Assembly: GCA_938023865.1 (NCBI GenBank)
Contig: CALJDG010000048.1
Span: forward strand, 26,515-90,514
Direction: 5' to 3'
From: an uncultured archaeon
Lineage (GTDB): Archaea; Thermoproteota; Bathyarchaeia; Bathyarchaeales; Bathycorpusculaceae
DNA: 64,000 bases
Part shown: positions 29,543 to 38,639 of the stretch, one piece after another
Layout of the letters: every line of letters starts with the position of its first letter
Numbering within the stretch: the first letter of the stretch is position 1
The notes under the pieces: generated by a model
Databases searched by the model: none
Seen by the model: the letters and a program-made list of their open reading frames with translations, nothing else
Told to the model about the DNA's origin: nothing
Position numbers and translations under genes: made by a program

Positions 29543-30520
29543 TTGATGCAAACTGAAAAACTTGAAAGGATGAAGCTATATAAAGACTTGCATGTTCAGG
29601 TTTTCTTAAATAAATTTATAAGCGGCGAAATAAGCGAGCTACAACCCACCTTCGATCCAAAGTTTGGTTATAGATATGCTGAAGTTGAAGCAATCTTGGG
29701 GGGTTCCTCAAAAGTTGAGGATTTCTTGAACAAGCTTTATGAAACAAAAGTTATAAAGCGAAAGCTCTACGACAAGATATTATACTGTCCAAATTGCGGT
29801 TCCCAGAACATTTCAACTCACTATTGTTGCCCATACTGCAAATCCTTCAACATAAAGAAAGGCTCACTTATCGAGCATGTTAAATGTGGTTATATGGATG
29901 TTGAAGAAGACTTCAGAAAGGGCAAAAAGCTTGTCTGTCCTAAATGCCGCGAAGAACTAAAAAAACCAGACGTAGATCATAGGAAGGCTGGAATATGGTG
30001 CACATGCAAGGACTGTGGTAAAAGCTTTGACATACCTGTTATAAAGCATTTTTGCAGAGATTGCCAAGCCGGCTTCACTTTTGAGGATGTGGAAATTCGA
30101 GATGTTTACACGTATACATTAAATGAAGAAGTGAAAGGCGAAATAACAGCAGGATGGATTTTTGTTGCGCCAATAAAAGAGTTTCTCATCGAGAGCGGGT
30201 TTGTAGTGGAGGCTCCAGCCTTCTTAAAAGGCAAGTCGGGTGCGAACCATATGTTTGACATATCCGCCTATAAAAAGGGAAACGCTAGAAAAGTGACCGT
30301 GATGGATGTGGCAACTGCAACAGAAGACGCGGTTTCAGAACAGCCAGTGATAGCCTTATTCGCAAAAATATACGACGTGGCGCCAGACAGCGCCATCCTC
30401 ATAGCTATCCCAAAGCTAGGAGATAACGCAAAAAAAATGGCTGATCTTTACAACATCAAAGTTATAGAGGGAAAAAATGCGAAAGGAATAACAAACGCCC
30501 TTAAAGAGAAATTATTTTAG
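29543..30520 (+). CDS. Zinc-ribbon protein resembling TackOD1-type domain, with C-terminal nuclease-fold-like region
   Basis: 325 aa; repeated CXXC pairs (CPNCGSQNISTHYCCPYC, CPKCREE, CTCKDCGKSF, HFCRDCQAGF), C-terminal DISAYKKGNARKVTVMDVA... Confidence 0.55.
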   Translation: MMQTEKLERMKLYKDLHVQVFLNKFISGEISELQPTFDPKFGYRYAEVEAILGGSSKVEDFLNKLYETKVIKRKLYDKILYCPNCGSQNISTHYCCPYCKSFNIKKGSLIEHVKCGYMDVEEDFRKGKKLVCPKCREELKKPDVDHRKAGIWCTCKDCGKSFDIPVIKHFCRDCQAGFTFEDVEIRDVYTYTLNEEVKGEITAGWIFVAPIKEFLIESGFVVEAPAFLKGKSGANHMFDISAYKKGNARKVTVMDVATATEDAVSEQPVIALFAKIYDVAPDSAILIAIPKLGDNAKKMADLYNIKVIEGKNAKGITNALKEKLF

Positions 30521-30533
30521 AAACCCCCAAGCA

Positions 30534-32354
30534 TTACTTAACTAAGGAGACCGCGATATTTCCGGCTTCTGTGATAACTTTAACCATATAGGCACCTTTA
30601 GGCCAAAGTATGTCTTCCCTAAGGTAATAGGCAGTTTCGCCGGAGTTTAGGAATCGGTTTTCCTCGTAACGAACATGATGGGTGGCGTTGATTACCCATA
30701 AAGAAACAATGTGAACTGTTGTTATGCCAACATTTCTAATCTTTATAAGAACCCCATTAAAAATTACTTGTACTCCAAAAAAGTCCAAATAAATTGTCGT
30801 CTGGGTTGTATCTGGCCCTGAGTCATTGATTATTAAATTTAGAATACCGTTGTTATCGATATAATTTTGCCAGTTAAGCAAAGTTACATTATAATATTTG
30901 AACGATGAAGAAATACCAAACTGGGCAATTACATCTCGCTGTCTACTTATCCGGTTATAAGCTTTTAAAATCAAAGTCTCAAGGTTATCGCTTGCTTTTA
31001 CACGAAGGCTAACATTTATAGACCTTATAGAACTTGGCAAAAAATTTCTAATGTTCGCTGTAAATTCTCCCATTATACTTAAAGTAAAATCGCTGCCATT
31101 TTGAATACTGAATTTTAACTCGATTAGATCGGCTTTAAAATTAAAGGGATTAGAGGTAGATTTAACACATGTAACCTTTAGCCTCCATTCGCCATTATAA
31201 TCAATATAACGGTTAATGTTAGATGTTATGTTCTTTCTTAACAAGAAGTCGTTCGTCCCTATAATGGAAGAGGTATATCCGTCCTCTCCGACTTCGGAGT
31301 ATCTACCAGCCTGGTAATCATAAAGCTGGAATACGGCTGTTACTGAGTCACTTGTAGAGCTGCTGTCTATAGCCAAAGTGGCTTGCGTCCAAGAGGCCAA
31401 AGTAACATTTCCTAAAAATTCAACTTCAACCCTATGTTCTAAATCCATCTCGTAAGTGCAGTAAATGCAGTATTGGTAATTATTGTGCTGCGAGTCGGTT
31501 GGATTGCTTGGCGAATTATAATTATTAGAAGTATCATAGTGTCCTTGATCCGCAAAGCCTTGTGTATAGTAGAATCTTATGGAGTTATTAGGTATTATCA
31601 TCAGCACATATTGAGTGTCGGGTTCCAAGATTGGCGGAGAAGAGAAAGTAGCTGTCCACCACTGCAACGTTGCAGAAATAGAAATGGACTCTGTTATTGC
31701 TATTATCTGCATGTCACTGTGGCGTACAATTATACATTTTACATTTCTTGTTCCGCTGCTGCTGCGCCCATAAAAAGAGATGCTTTTGGCGGTTATGTAG
31801 GCTGATGGTGAAATGAAAAGGCTACCGTACATTTGATTCCCTCCGACAGAAACATAATTTGTGCCAGTAGCAGTGTTACCTAATACATCTGTTAAATTTT
31901 CAGATGAGTAGCTGCCAAAGATAAGGTATATGTTATCATCGTTTTTTAGATCATCTACTGAACCATCAATGTAACTTGTTAACCCTAGAATTGTATACTC
32001 GGATGGTGACGATGATATAAATGCGTTATTATAAGTGGATTCTTCAACGAAAGTTTGATAAGCATTATCTTGGGGATGCCAAGTGTCCTCATAAGTTCCT
32101 CCAATACAGTGACCTATTTCTAAGATATATTCGGTGGTGCTAGTAAACCATGGAGATTTATCGCTGGCGTAGGTTATTTCGATTTTCTCTTGCGCTTTTT
32201 CCCAGTCTAGCTGATTCATTTGATAGCTCCATAAAACTACGTTAGCAACTATAACTGTAATTAGAATTAGGCTCAGCATTACAACTAGAACATTACTTAC
32301 GCCATACTTATCTTTGTTTAGCCTTTTATGGCGCCTTGTAATAGCCTCCAACAT
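30534..32354 (-). CDS. Large pilin-like/secreted surface protein with class III signal-like N-terminus
   Basis: 606 aa; HKRLNKDKYGVSNVLVVMLSLILITVIVANVVLW then Ser/Thr/Asn-rich beta-type sequence. Confidence 0.65.
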   Translation of the reverse strand: MLEAITRRHKRLNKDKYGVSNVLVVMLSLILITVIVANVVLWSYQMNQLDWEKAQEKIEITYASDKSPWFTSTTEYILEIGHCIGGTYEDTWHPQDNAYQTFVEESTYNNAFISSSPSEYTILGLTSYIDGSVDDLKNDDNIYLIFGSYSSENLTDVLGNTATGTNYVSVGGNQMYGSLFISPSAYITAKSISFYGRSSSGTRNVKCIIVRHSDMQIIAITESISISATLQWWTATFSSPPILEPDTQYVLMIIPNNSIRFYYTQGFADQGHYDTSNNYNSPSNPTDSQHNNYQYCIYCTYEMDLEHRVEVEFLGNVTLASWTQATLAIDSSSTSDSVTAVFQLYDYQAGRYSEVGEDGYTSSIIGTNDFLLRKNITSNINRYIDYNGEWRLKVTCVKSTSNPFNFKADLIELKFSIQNGSDFTLSIMGEFTANIRNFLPSSIRSINVSLRVKASDNLETLILKAYNRISRQRDVIAQFGISSSFKYYNVTLLNWQNYIDNNGILNLIINDSGPDTTQTTIYLDFFGVQVIFNGVLIKIRNVGITTVHIVSLWVINATHHVRYEENRFLNSGETAYYLREDILWPKGAYMVKVITEAGNIAVSLVK

Positions 32355-32760
32355 GGGTTCCCCTCATTGTTACAACATCTAAATGGTACAGGATATTTGA
32401 TGTCCAACTGTAAGTGATGTTAAGCCAGCCGTGGTCGCCCAATTCCAGTTCTAGGGTTGGCGACGAACAGCGGGTGTGGTTTATGTAAACTGTGGATACC
32501 CGTATTGGCACTTTTCCAACATTGCGAAGGTAAATGCTTATTTGACGTGTTCCAGTAGTAGTCGCATCGTTGAACCAGACGTCTTCTATAATTAGGCGTT
32601 CGCCCATAGTTTCGCGAAGGTTTGTTGTTATGACGTATGTGGTGGTGGCGGCTATCGACATAGCGGCAACAGCAACAACCATAAGAAGCAAGTTGCTTAA
32701 TACCGGGGTTATGGCCCGCTTGTCTTTGAAAAATCTCAAAAACCTCAGCATATTCACCAC
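32326..32760 (-). CDS. Archaeal type IV pilin-like protein
   Basis: 144 aa; FFKDKRAITPVLSNLLLMVVAVAAMSIAATTTYVI class III signal/pilin N-terminus. Confidence 0.75.
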   Translation of the reverse strand: MVNMLRFLRFFKDKRAITPVLSNLLLMVVAVAAMSIAATTTYVITTNLRETMGERLIIEDVWFNDATTTGTRQISIYLRNVGKVPIRVSTVYINHTRCSSPTLELELGDHGWLNITYSWTSNILYHLDVVTMRGTHVGGYYKAP

Positions 32761-32768
32761 GGATCACC

Positions 32769-33614
32769 TCATAGGAGGAGTCTTATGGCTAAGTAGCCGC
32801 ACACCATCATCACCAGACTATGCTTCAGCCCGGCACTTACTGTGCCCTCACCCATCTTTCCAGCCACCAAACCGCCGAAGAAGCCTTGAATCGCAGTCAT
32901 ATGCAGAAATAGGCGTTTTATTTCCGCCGGCGTCATGATGGCTGTTCCAAGGATAGGCAATCCTTGTATTTCCACAAAGAAAGATTTGAAAAGTAACACT
33001 ATGGTGAATAAGAAGACAAAGAAAGCTACATGAATTATGGCAATATATGGTCTTGTACGATTTCGCCGCTCTTTGTGAAGGATAAGGGTTGACTGGATAA
33101 ACTTGCCCATCGGGTCGAAGACCTTCTCCACGTGTCCGCCAGAGCGATTAGCCTCAATTATGAGCGGTATGGTTCTATGTATAAGAACGGTGTTAACTCG
33201 CCTAGCAAATGCGATCAGGGCTTCTTCCAAAGTCATACCCCAAGAGATTTGAGCATTCACCTTCCGTAGCTCAGCCGTTAAAGATCCGAAATCCCTTTTC
33301 GCCGCTTCATCCAAAGCTCTGGGCAGGGTCATGCCCGTTTCCTGTGCTTGCACGATGCTTCTGAATAGGTCTGGTAAGTGCTCGTCTATGGTTCTCTTCC
33401 ACCTATAATCGATATAGTTCATGATCGTTGGCGGTGTGAAGGCTGCAATAACGGCGAAAAACACAAACTCGTCAAAAATTGTTGTGCTCCAAGCCGTGAG
33501 AAAACCGAAAACTATTATTGAGATTGCTAGGATGCCTGACAAAACCCAGACAATTTTTTTGACTGTTTCCCCAACTTTTGGCATACGCACCCTACCACTT
33601 TGGCGAGACAGCAT
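32769..33614 (-). CDS. Type IV pilus/archaellum-like platform membrane protein (TadC/FlaJ family)
   Basis: 281 aa; LPDLFRSIVQAQETGMTLPRALDEAAKRDFGSLTAELRKVNAQISWGMTLEEAL. Confidence 0.85.
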   Translation of the reverse strand: MLSRQSGRVRMPKVGETVKKIVWVLSGILAISIIVFGFLTAWSTTIFDEFVFFAVIAAFTPPTIMNYIDYRWKRTIDEHLPDLFRSIVQAQETGMTLPRALDEAAKRDFGSLTAELRKVNAQISWGMTLEEALIAFARRVNTVLIHRTIPLIIEANRSGGHVEKVFDPMGKFIQSTLILHKERRNRTRPYIAIIHVAFFVFLFTIVLLFKSFFVEIQGLPILGTAIMTPAEIKRLFLHMTAIQGFFGGLVAGKMGEGTVSAGLKHSLVMMVCGYLAIRLLL

Positions 33615-34587
33615 CTAATAGTAGTAGGAACATGATTGAGCCCGCAGGAATCCCGATGTAGGTTAAGATGTTAAGTAAAAGGTCTGGACTTAAAATTCCA
33701 AGACCGCCACCACCCATCATAGCCATAACAGCCAGCATGATTATGAGAAGTAAGGGTCCAGTGACAAGTATAGCCACATAAAACTCTGAAAGCATAGCTA
33801 AGGTGTCTGAAAATTTGCGGAGGCTTATCCTCTTTAACCTCATATGCTGCTTCGACTTCTCTCTCAAATATGCAGCAAGGTTACTTCCAGAGTGAATTGT
33901 TGAGATAAGACCTTCAATCATTTCGCGAAACCTTTCAGAAGGTGTCCGCTTCGAAGCTTGCTCCAAAGCCGAAATTATGTCCAAGCCGAAGAGGCCCACA
34001 TCCCTAATGATGTTCTTTGCCTCTACAGAAACCGCCAATTGAATTGGAAGATTCGAAAGGGAATAGAAAATTTTCTCCGGTGGAACGCCAGCACTAGCCA
34101 AAATTGACATATAACCAGTCGTAAAAGCCAGCTCGTCTTCGAGTTCTCTCTTGAACTTGTCAGCTCGATAAACTGGGTATATATAAAATCCAAGAATTGA
34201 AAAGGCGACCGCGAAGAGGCCTCCACCAAAGCCGAAAAGGAAGGCTGGGAAAAATGGCACATCAAACATGAAAATCAATAGGCATGGAACTAGCATAAAG
34301 GTGGCAATCGCGATTATGAATGTTGAAAATACTGTTAGGCTTATGTAAACCCTGAAACCAATCTTAAGTCCAGCCCTTTGTAAGTGCAAACTCAGATCTT
34401 CAAAAAGGGGTAAGATTCGGCTGATTTTGCCGCCCACAATCCCATAAGTAACTGATTGGAGGCTCCCAGTCCTAATTTTCCTTCTTCCGTTCGCACCTGA
34501 AACTTCTGAAGAGCGGATTTTCGATGTAAATTGGTTTAGCTTTAACAGAACCTTTTTAAAGGCTTCCGCGAGATTTTTGTTTTTCAT
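33592..34587 (-). CDS. Second TadC/FlaJ-family platform membrane protein
   Basis: 331 aa; ELEDELAFTTGYMSILASAGVPPEKIFYSLS; overlaps neighbours. Confidence 0.85.
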   Translation of the reverse strand: MKNKNLAEAFKKVLLKLNQFTSKIRSSEVSGANGRRKIRTGSLQSVTYGIVGGKISRILPLFEDLSLHLQRAGLKIGFRVYISLTVFSTFIIAIATFMLVPCLLIFMFDVPFFPAFLFGFGGGLFAVAFSILGFYIYPVYRADKFKRELEDELAFTTGYMSILASAGVPPEKIFYSLSNLPIQLAVSVEAKNIIRDVGLFGLDIISALEQASKRTPSERFREMIEGLISTIHSGSNLAAYLREKSKQHMRLKRISLRKFSDTLAMLSEFYVAILVTGPLLLIIMLAVMAMMGGGGLGILSPDLLLNILTYIGIPAGSIMFLLLLDAVSPKW

Positions 34588-36170
34588 TTCATTTCCATCC
34601 TCGCCTTCTGATAAACACGCGATGGATTAGCGTAGTATTCGCGAATTATATTGGCGACTTCTGTATGTCTGCGGATACCCCTCTTAACCATCCATTCCAA
34701 GACGGTTTTTCTGCAGCTCAGCTCCCGCTTAACATCCTCCTCACTCATATCCCTCTCTTTCACGTGTTCTTCGAGGAAGAAGCTGCGTCCCAGAAACTCG
34801 AATTTGTCCTCACTGGCTCTCCATCTGAAAATTTCCTCCGTCATTAACTCCTTTGTTTTAGCGTTTAAACCAACGACTTCTGCGGTGGTAAGCGTTCTTC
34901 TTGCTGGTTTTCCTTCGATTTCGGTCCTTGCCAATACCAGTACAACGTCAATCATGGCCATGAGAGACTTTGGAATATTCATAGGCTCTGATTCAAGGCG
35001 ATTTATTACGGCTTCAACAGATTCAGCGTGGATTGTACACATGCCCAAGTGACCCGTTGCCATAGCTTGGAAAAGCGTGTAGGCTTCCTCCCCCCTGATT
35101 TCGCCGACAATTATGTAGTCCGGTCTCTGCCGCACAGCGGCCCTTAAAAGGTCGAATAATGTTATGCTTCCCTTGTCTTCATACCCAAAACTAAGCCTAA
35201 CAACTGAGGGGATCCAGTTTTCATGGGGTAGGTTAAGCTCTTGCGTGTCTTCAACGCTGACTATCTTCATTTCTGGTTTTATGAACATGGATAGGCAGTT
35301 CAGCATTGTTGTTTTTCCTGCTGCTATGCCCCCGGCAACTAGCACAGAAGCCCTGTTCTCAATGATATACCACAAGTATGCAGCCATATCTGACGAAAGC
35401 GTATTGAAGGCGATTAAGTCTGAGATGGTCAGTGGGTCAACACGGAAACGGCGGATGGTAAATGTTGAACCTCTGCGAGTGATTTCGTTCCCATAAGTCA
35501 GTTGTATGCGGCTTCCGTCTGGAAGCGAGGCATCCAAAATTGGAGAGGCGATCGAAATGTTTTTTCCAGCCAAGTATGCTAGGCGAATTATAAAGGAGTT
35601 TAGCTCTGCCTCATCATTGAAAATTATGTTTGTTGGCAGAGACTCGTATATACGGTGCCAAACGTAGATGGGTATGTTTACTCCGTCAGCTGATATATCC
35701 TCAATAAGGTGGTCCTTCATTAAGGGGTCTATCTTCCCATATCCAATAAAATCCCTTGTAACATAGTAAAGGAGCTTGTCGACGGATTCCGGCGGGACTT
35801 TGATGTGGTATTTTTTGATTATTTGGGCTGTTTTTTCCCTTAGGTATTTTTCTGCTTTTTCCTTTGTTTCTATTTCTTTTAGGTTTATGTCTATCTCTTC
35901 CATTAGAAGGTTTTTGATCTCTTTCAAGAGGCTTTCGTCTTCTTTTTGCAGTGTTGGCTCTATTACCTCGTATTGGTTTTTCTGGGTTTCCGGGTCTTTT
36001 ATTATGGCGGCGTACACGTATGGCTCTTGTATTGGATAGACTTCTCTAAAGATAGTTGGTTTTCTGGCTTTTCCTTCAATTATTATGCCTAGCTCCGTCT
36101 TTTCTTCTGTTTTTTGAGTTTCGGGCATCTGTTTCCCTTTATAGCGTTTAGGGTGGTAGCTGGGTTTCAA
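34584..36170 (-). CDS. Type II/IV secretion ATPase (TadA/FlaI family)
   Basis: 528 aa; Walker A LVAGGIAAGKTTMLN, VSVEDTQELNLPHENW, RPDYIIVGEIRGEEAYTLFQAMATGHLGMCTIHA. Confidence 0.95.
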   Translation of the reverse strand: MKPSYHPKRYKGKQMPETQKTEEKTELGIIIEGKARKPTIFREVYPIQEPYVYAAIIKDPETQKNQYEVIEPTLQKEDESLLKEIKNLLMEEIDINLKEIETKEKAEKYLREKTAQIIKKYHIKVPPESVDKLLYYVTRDFIGYGKIDPLMKDHLIEDISADGVNIPIYVWHRIYESLPTNIIFNDEAELNSFIIRLAYLAGKNISIASPILDASLPDGSRIQLTYGNEITRRGSTFTIRRFRVDPLTISDLIAFNTLSSDMAAYLWYIIENRASVLVAGGIAAGKTTMLNCLSMFIKPEMKIVSVEDTQELNLPHENWIPSVVRLSFGYEDKGSITLFDLLRAAVRQRPDYIIVGEIRGEEAYTLFQAMATGHLGMCTIHAESVEAVINRLESEPMNIPKSLMAMIDVVLVLARTEIEGKPARRTLTTAEVVGLNAKTKELMTEEIFRWRASEDKFEFLGRSFFLEEHVKERDMSEEDVKRELSCRKTVLEWMVKRGIRRHTEVANIIREYYANPSRVYQKARMEMK

Positions 36171-36261
36171 TAAAAATATATGTCGTAAGTCTTAATAAGT
36201 TATATGCATGCTAAATCCTTACCGAACTTAACAACGCAAAATCGCTAAGAAAAAGTCGCTA

Positions 36262-36348
36262 TTACTTGTATCGAGCTCTCCGCTTCTGCCTCTTCTTCTT
36301 CTGCCGCCTCATCCTCTTCTTTTTCCATTTAGCCCTGATTTCCAGCAC
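36262..36348 (-). CDS. rpl41e: Ribosomal protein eL41 (unlisted micro-ORF)
   Basis: Minus translation from a GTG: (M)LEIRAKWKKKRMRRQKKKRQKRRARYK*, ungapped match to eukaryotic L41 [25 protein letters not shown]; start codon uncertain. Confidence 0.85.
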   Translation of the reverse strand: MLEIRAKWKKKRMRRQKKKRQKRRARYK

Positions 36349-36368
36349 TCTCCATAAAGGATTAAAAC

Positions 36369-36968
36369 TCACTCTATTGTGGCGTGCCTGCGCCTTAAAT
36401 CTTCTTCAGTTGTCCCCATGCGATGCATAAGCTCCACAATCAGACCATCCAAAAAAACCATACAGTTGTTCTCGAAAATGCTTCCAAGCGGGGTTAAGGG
36501 CTCTCTTTCACCCATTAACTGCCTTGCTAAATAATCCTCCTCTTTAGGCCATCCAGCCTTAGTTCTACCTTTAATCGTCACAACCAAGTCGGCTATACGA
36601 CCCAAGGGAGACTCCGGAAACGATGTTATTGCAACAACAGTTGCACCAATTTCTTTTGCCGCTGTGCTCGCTGTTAAAACCATTTTCGTTGCGCCCGTCC
36701 CTGAAATAGCTATTATAAGGTCTCCTTTTTCCGCCGCTGGCGTTATTGTTTCGCCTAAAAAGTAAACGTTAAAGCCCAAATTCATTAGACGAAGGGCGAA
36801 GGCTCTTCCTACGAAGCCGCTTCTGCCCATGCCGACAACGAATATCTTCTTGTTTTTTGCGCCTAAAAGTATATGGATAAAGCGTTCAACTTCTTTCGGG
36901 TTAAGCTCTTCGATGGAGCTTTTAATCCCTGAAATGATTTCCTCTGCCGCCGCCTTTAACCATTCCAA
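36369..36968 (-). CDS. hxlB: 6-phospho-3-hexuloisomerase
   Basis: 199 aa SIS domain; VVGMGRSGFVGRAFALRLMNLGFNVYFLGET, GDLIIAISGTGAT. Confidence 0.92.
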   Translation of the reverse strand: MEWLKAAAEEIISGIKSSIEELNPKEVERFIHILLGAKNKKIFVVGMGRSGFVGRAFALRLMNLGFNVYFLGETITPAAEKGDLIIAISGTGATKMVLTASTAAKEIGATVVAITSFPESPLGRIADLVVTIKGRTKAGWPKEEDYLARQLMGEREPLTPLGSIFENNCMVFLDGLIVELMHRMGTTEEDLRRRHATIE

Positions 36969-37023
36969 GTTTTCAAGCTCCGTGAAACCCTTTACACGGA
37001 AGTCTGTGTTAAAAGTCTTGCGG

Positions 37024-37833
37024 TTAAACCAAGCCCGCTACAATTTCTTCTAAACGTGGGATTGGAAGGTATAAGCGGGTTAGGATAGAGATGGCTAAAA
37101 TGCCCACGGTTAAAGACATGAAAATATAGTCGTCCATCCGCAGCTTTAAAACGTAGAGGTTTGTGCGTTTTTTGGTTGCTCCCCAAGCGCGTGATTCCAT
37201 GGCTTCAGCCAATTCGAGACTCCTACGAATTGCACTAACGATAAGCGGAATCAGAATTGGAACGTAGTTTCTAATCCTTTTAAGAAAATTGCCCTTCTCA
37301 AGTTCTAAGCCTCTTGCTTTTTGGGCATCCATTATGGTTTGGGCTTCTTCTGCAATGACGGGAACAAAGCGCACGGCTGTTGTGAAGGCGAAACAGAACT
37401 CGTATGGCACATGAGATTGTTCCAAGGCTAAGCCGAGATGATCCGGTGATGTCGTTAAGAAAAATATAGAGAAAGATTCAACAAGAACAACAAAACGCAG
37501 CATCATAGATAGAGCATGTTCTAAAGCCGATAGCGTAACCACGTAGCCGGAGCTTATGAATGAGAATATGAAATTGACAAAGAATATTAAGGAAGCCAGA
37601 AAGGCTGCACCCTTCATGGATCGAGCCCACTCACGTTTGACGCCCGCAATGACGACGAAGGGAATCTGTATCAGGAAAAGCAGGGCAAGTGGTAGCAACT
37701 CCCAAAAAAGTATGGCGACAACAAAAATTATGCACGCATAAAAAAACTTTATTCGTGGGTCGAGGTCGTGGATTGGGGATCTAACCCTTCTGAAGCGGAG
37801 CCCATCAAAAAAGCTCATACCTTGCGCCTCCAT
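37024..37833 (-). CDS. ecfT: ECF transporter T component (EcfT/CbiQ)
   Basis: 269 aa; LDPRIKFFYA, AFTTAVRFVPVIAEEAQTIMDAQKARGLE, LAEAMESRAWG. Confidence 0.93.
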   Translation of the reverse strand: MEAQGMSFFDGLRFRRVRSPIHDLDPRIKFFYACIIFVVAILFWELLPLALLFLIQIPFVVIAGVKREWARSMKGAAFLASLIFFVNFIFSFISSGYVVTLSALEHALSMMLRFVVLVESFSIFFLTTSPDHLGLALEQSHVPYEFCFAFTTAVRFVPVIAEEAQTIMDAQKARGLELEKGNFLKRIRNYVPILIPLIVSAIRRSLELAEAMESRAWGATKKRTNLYVLKLRMDDYIFMSLTVGILAISILTRLYLPIPRLEEIVAGLV

Positions 37834-38639
37834 AAGGCTTTAAGTAGGATTTCTCTTGCTTCGTAAACGTCTATTATGTCTTTTGGAAAGCTCAAGTCTG
37901 ATAGATTTATGAAGATTTGGGTTATTTGGGGCGGAACAATGGAGGCTTGTTCAAGTATTTCTGGATTCGTGAGAATTTTTCTGGCCTCGCCATCGGCAAC
38001 AATTTTTCCGTCGCGCATAAGCACAACTCTTGGGTTGCATTCAGCGACAAACTCTACGTCATGCGTCACAATGACAACGGTTTTTTCTTGAGCCTTCATC
38101 TGTAAAATGAATTGGCGGAGCTTCTCCTTTTGCTGGTAATCCTGCCCGATGGTGGGCTCGTCTAAAATCAGTATTTTTGGATCCCATGCGAGCACAGAAG
38201 CCAACGCTACCCGTTTCCTCTCTCCTCCGCTGAGCATAAAGGGCGAAGTCTTCCTATACTGTGCTAAGCCAAGAAGGTTAAGCGCCCACGTCACCCGCTT
38301 TTCTATTACGTCTGGGCTGAAGCCGAAGTTTTTTAGGGCGAAGGCTATTTCTTCCTCAACAGTTTCGCTGAAAAGCTGGTGATCCGGGTTTTGAAAAACG
38401 AAGCCAACTTTTCTGGCCAGAGTTGCAACGCTTACCTTTGTTGTTTCCACGCCGTCCACAAGCACTTTTCCCGTAGTCGGTTTCAAAAGTCCATTAAAAT
38501 GTTTCACGAGAGTTGTTTTCCCAGCCCCGTTTTCACCCATTATTGCTACAAATTCCCCGTCATGAATTGTTAGGGAAACCCCCTTTAGCGCTTCTACTCC
38601 GCTTGGATATTTGAAGTAGACATCCTGAACCTCAATCAT
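37815..38639 (-). CDS. ecfA: ECF transporter ATPase A1
   Basis: 274 aa; GENGAGKTTLVKHFNG, FQNPDHQLFSETVEEEIAFAL, LSGGERKRVALASVLAWDPKILILDEPT. Confidence 0.95.
   Translation of the reverse strand: MIEVQDVYFKYPSGVEALKGVSLTIHDGEFVAIMGENGAGKTTLVKHFNGLLKPTTGKVLVDGVETTKVSVATLARKVGFVFQNPDHQLFSETVEEEIAFALKNFGFSPDVIEKRVTWALNLLGLAQYRKTSPFMLSGGERKRVALASVLAWDPKILILDEPTIGQDYQQKEKLRQFILQMKAQEKTVVIVTHDVEFVAECNPRVVLMRDGKIVADGEARKILTNPEILEQASIVPPQITQIFINLSDLSFPKDIIDVYEAREILLKALWRRKV

Noticed and set aside
30534-36170. Archaellum (motility) cluster
   Set aside because: ATPase and platform proteins fit, but there are two platform proteins and no archaellum accessory genes (FlaH/FlaG/FlaF etc.) visible; a type IV pilus/Tad-like cluster is the safer call.
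36250-36327. Acidic micro-ORF MEKEEDEAAEEEEAEAESS... on the minus strand
   Set aside because: Out-of-frame reading of the eL41 gene; the alternative frame matches a known ribosomal protein along its full length.
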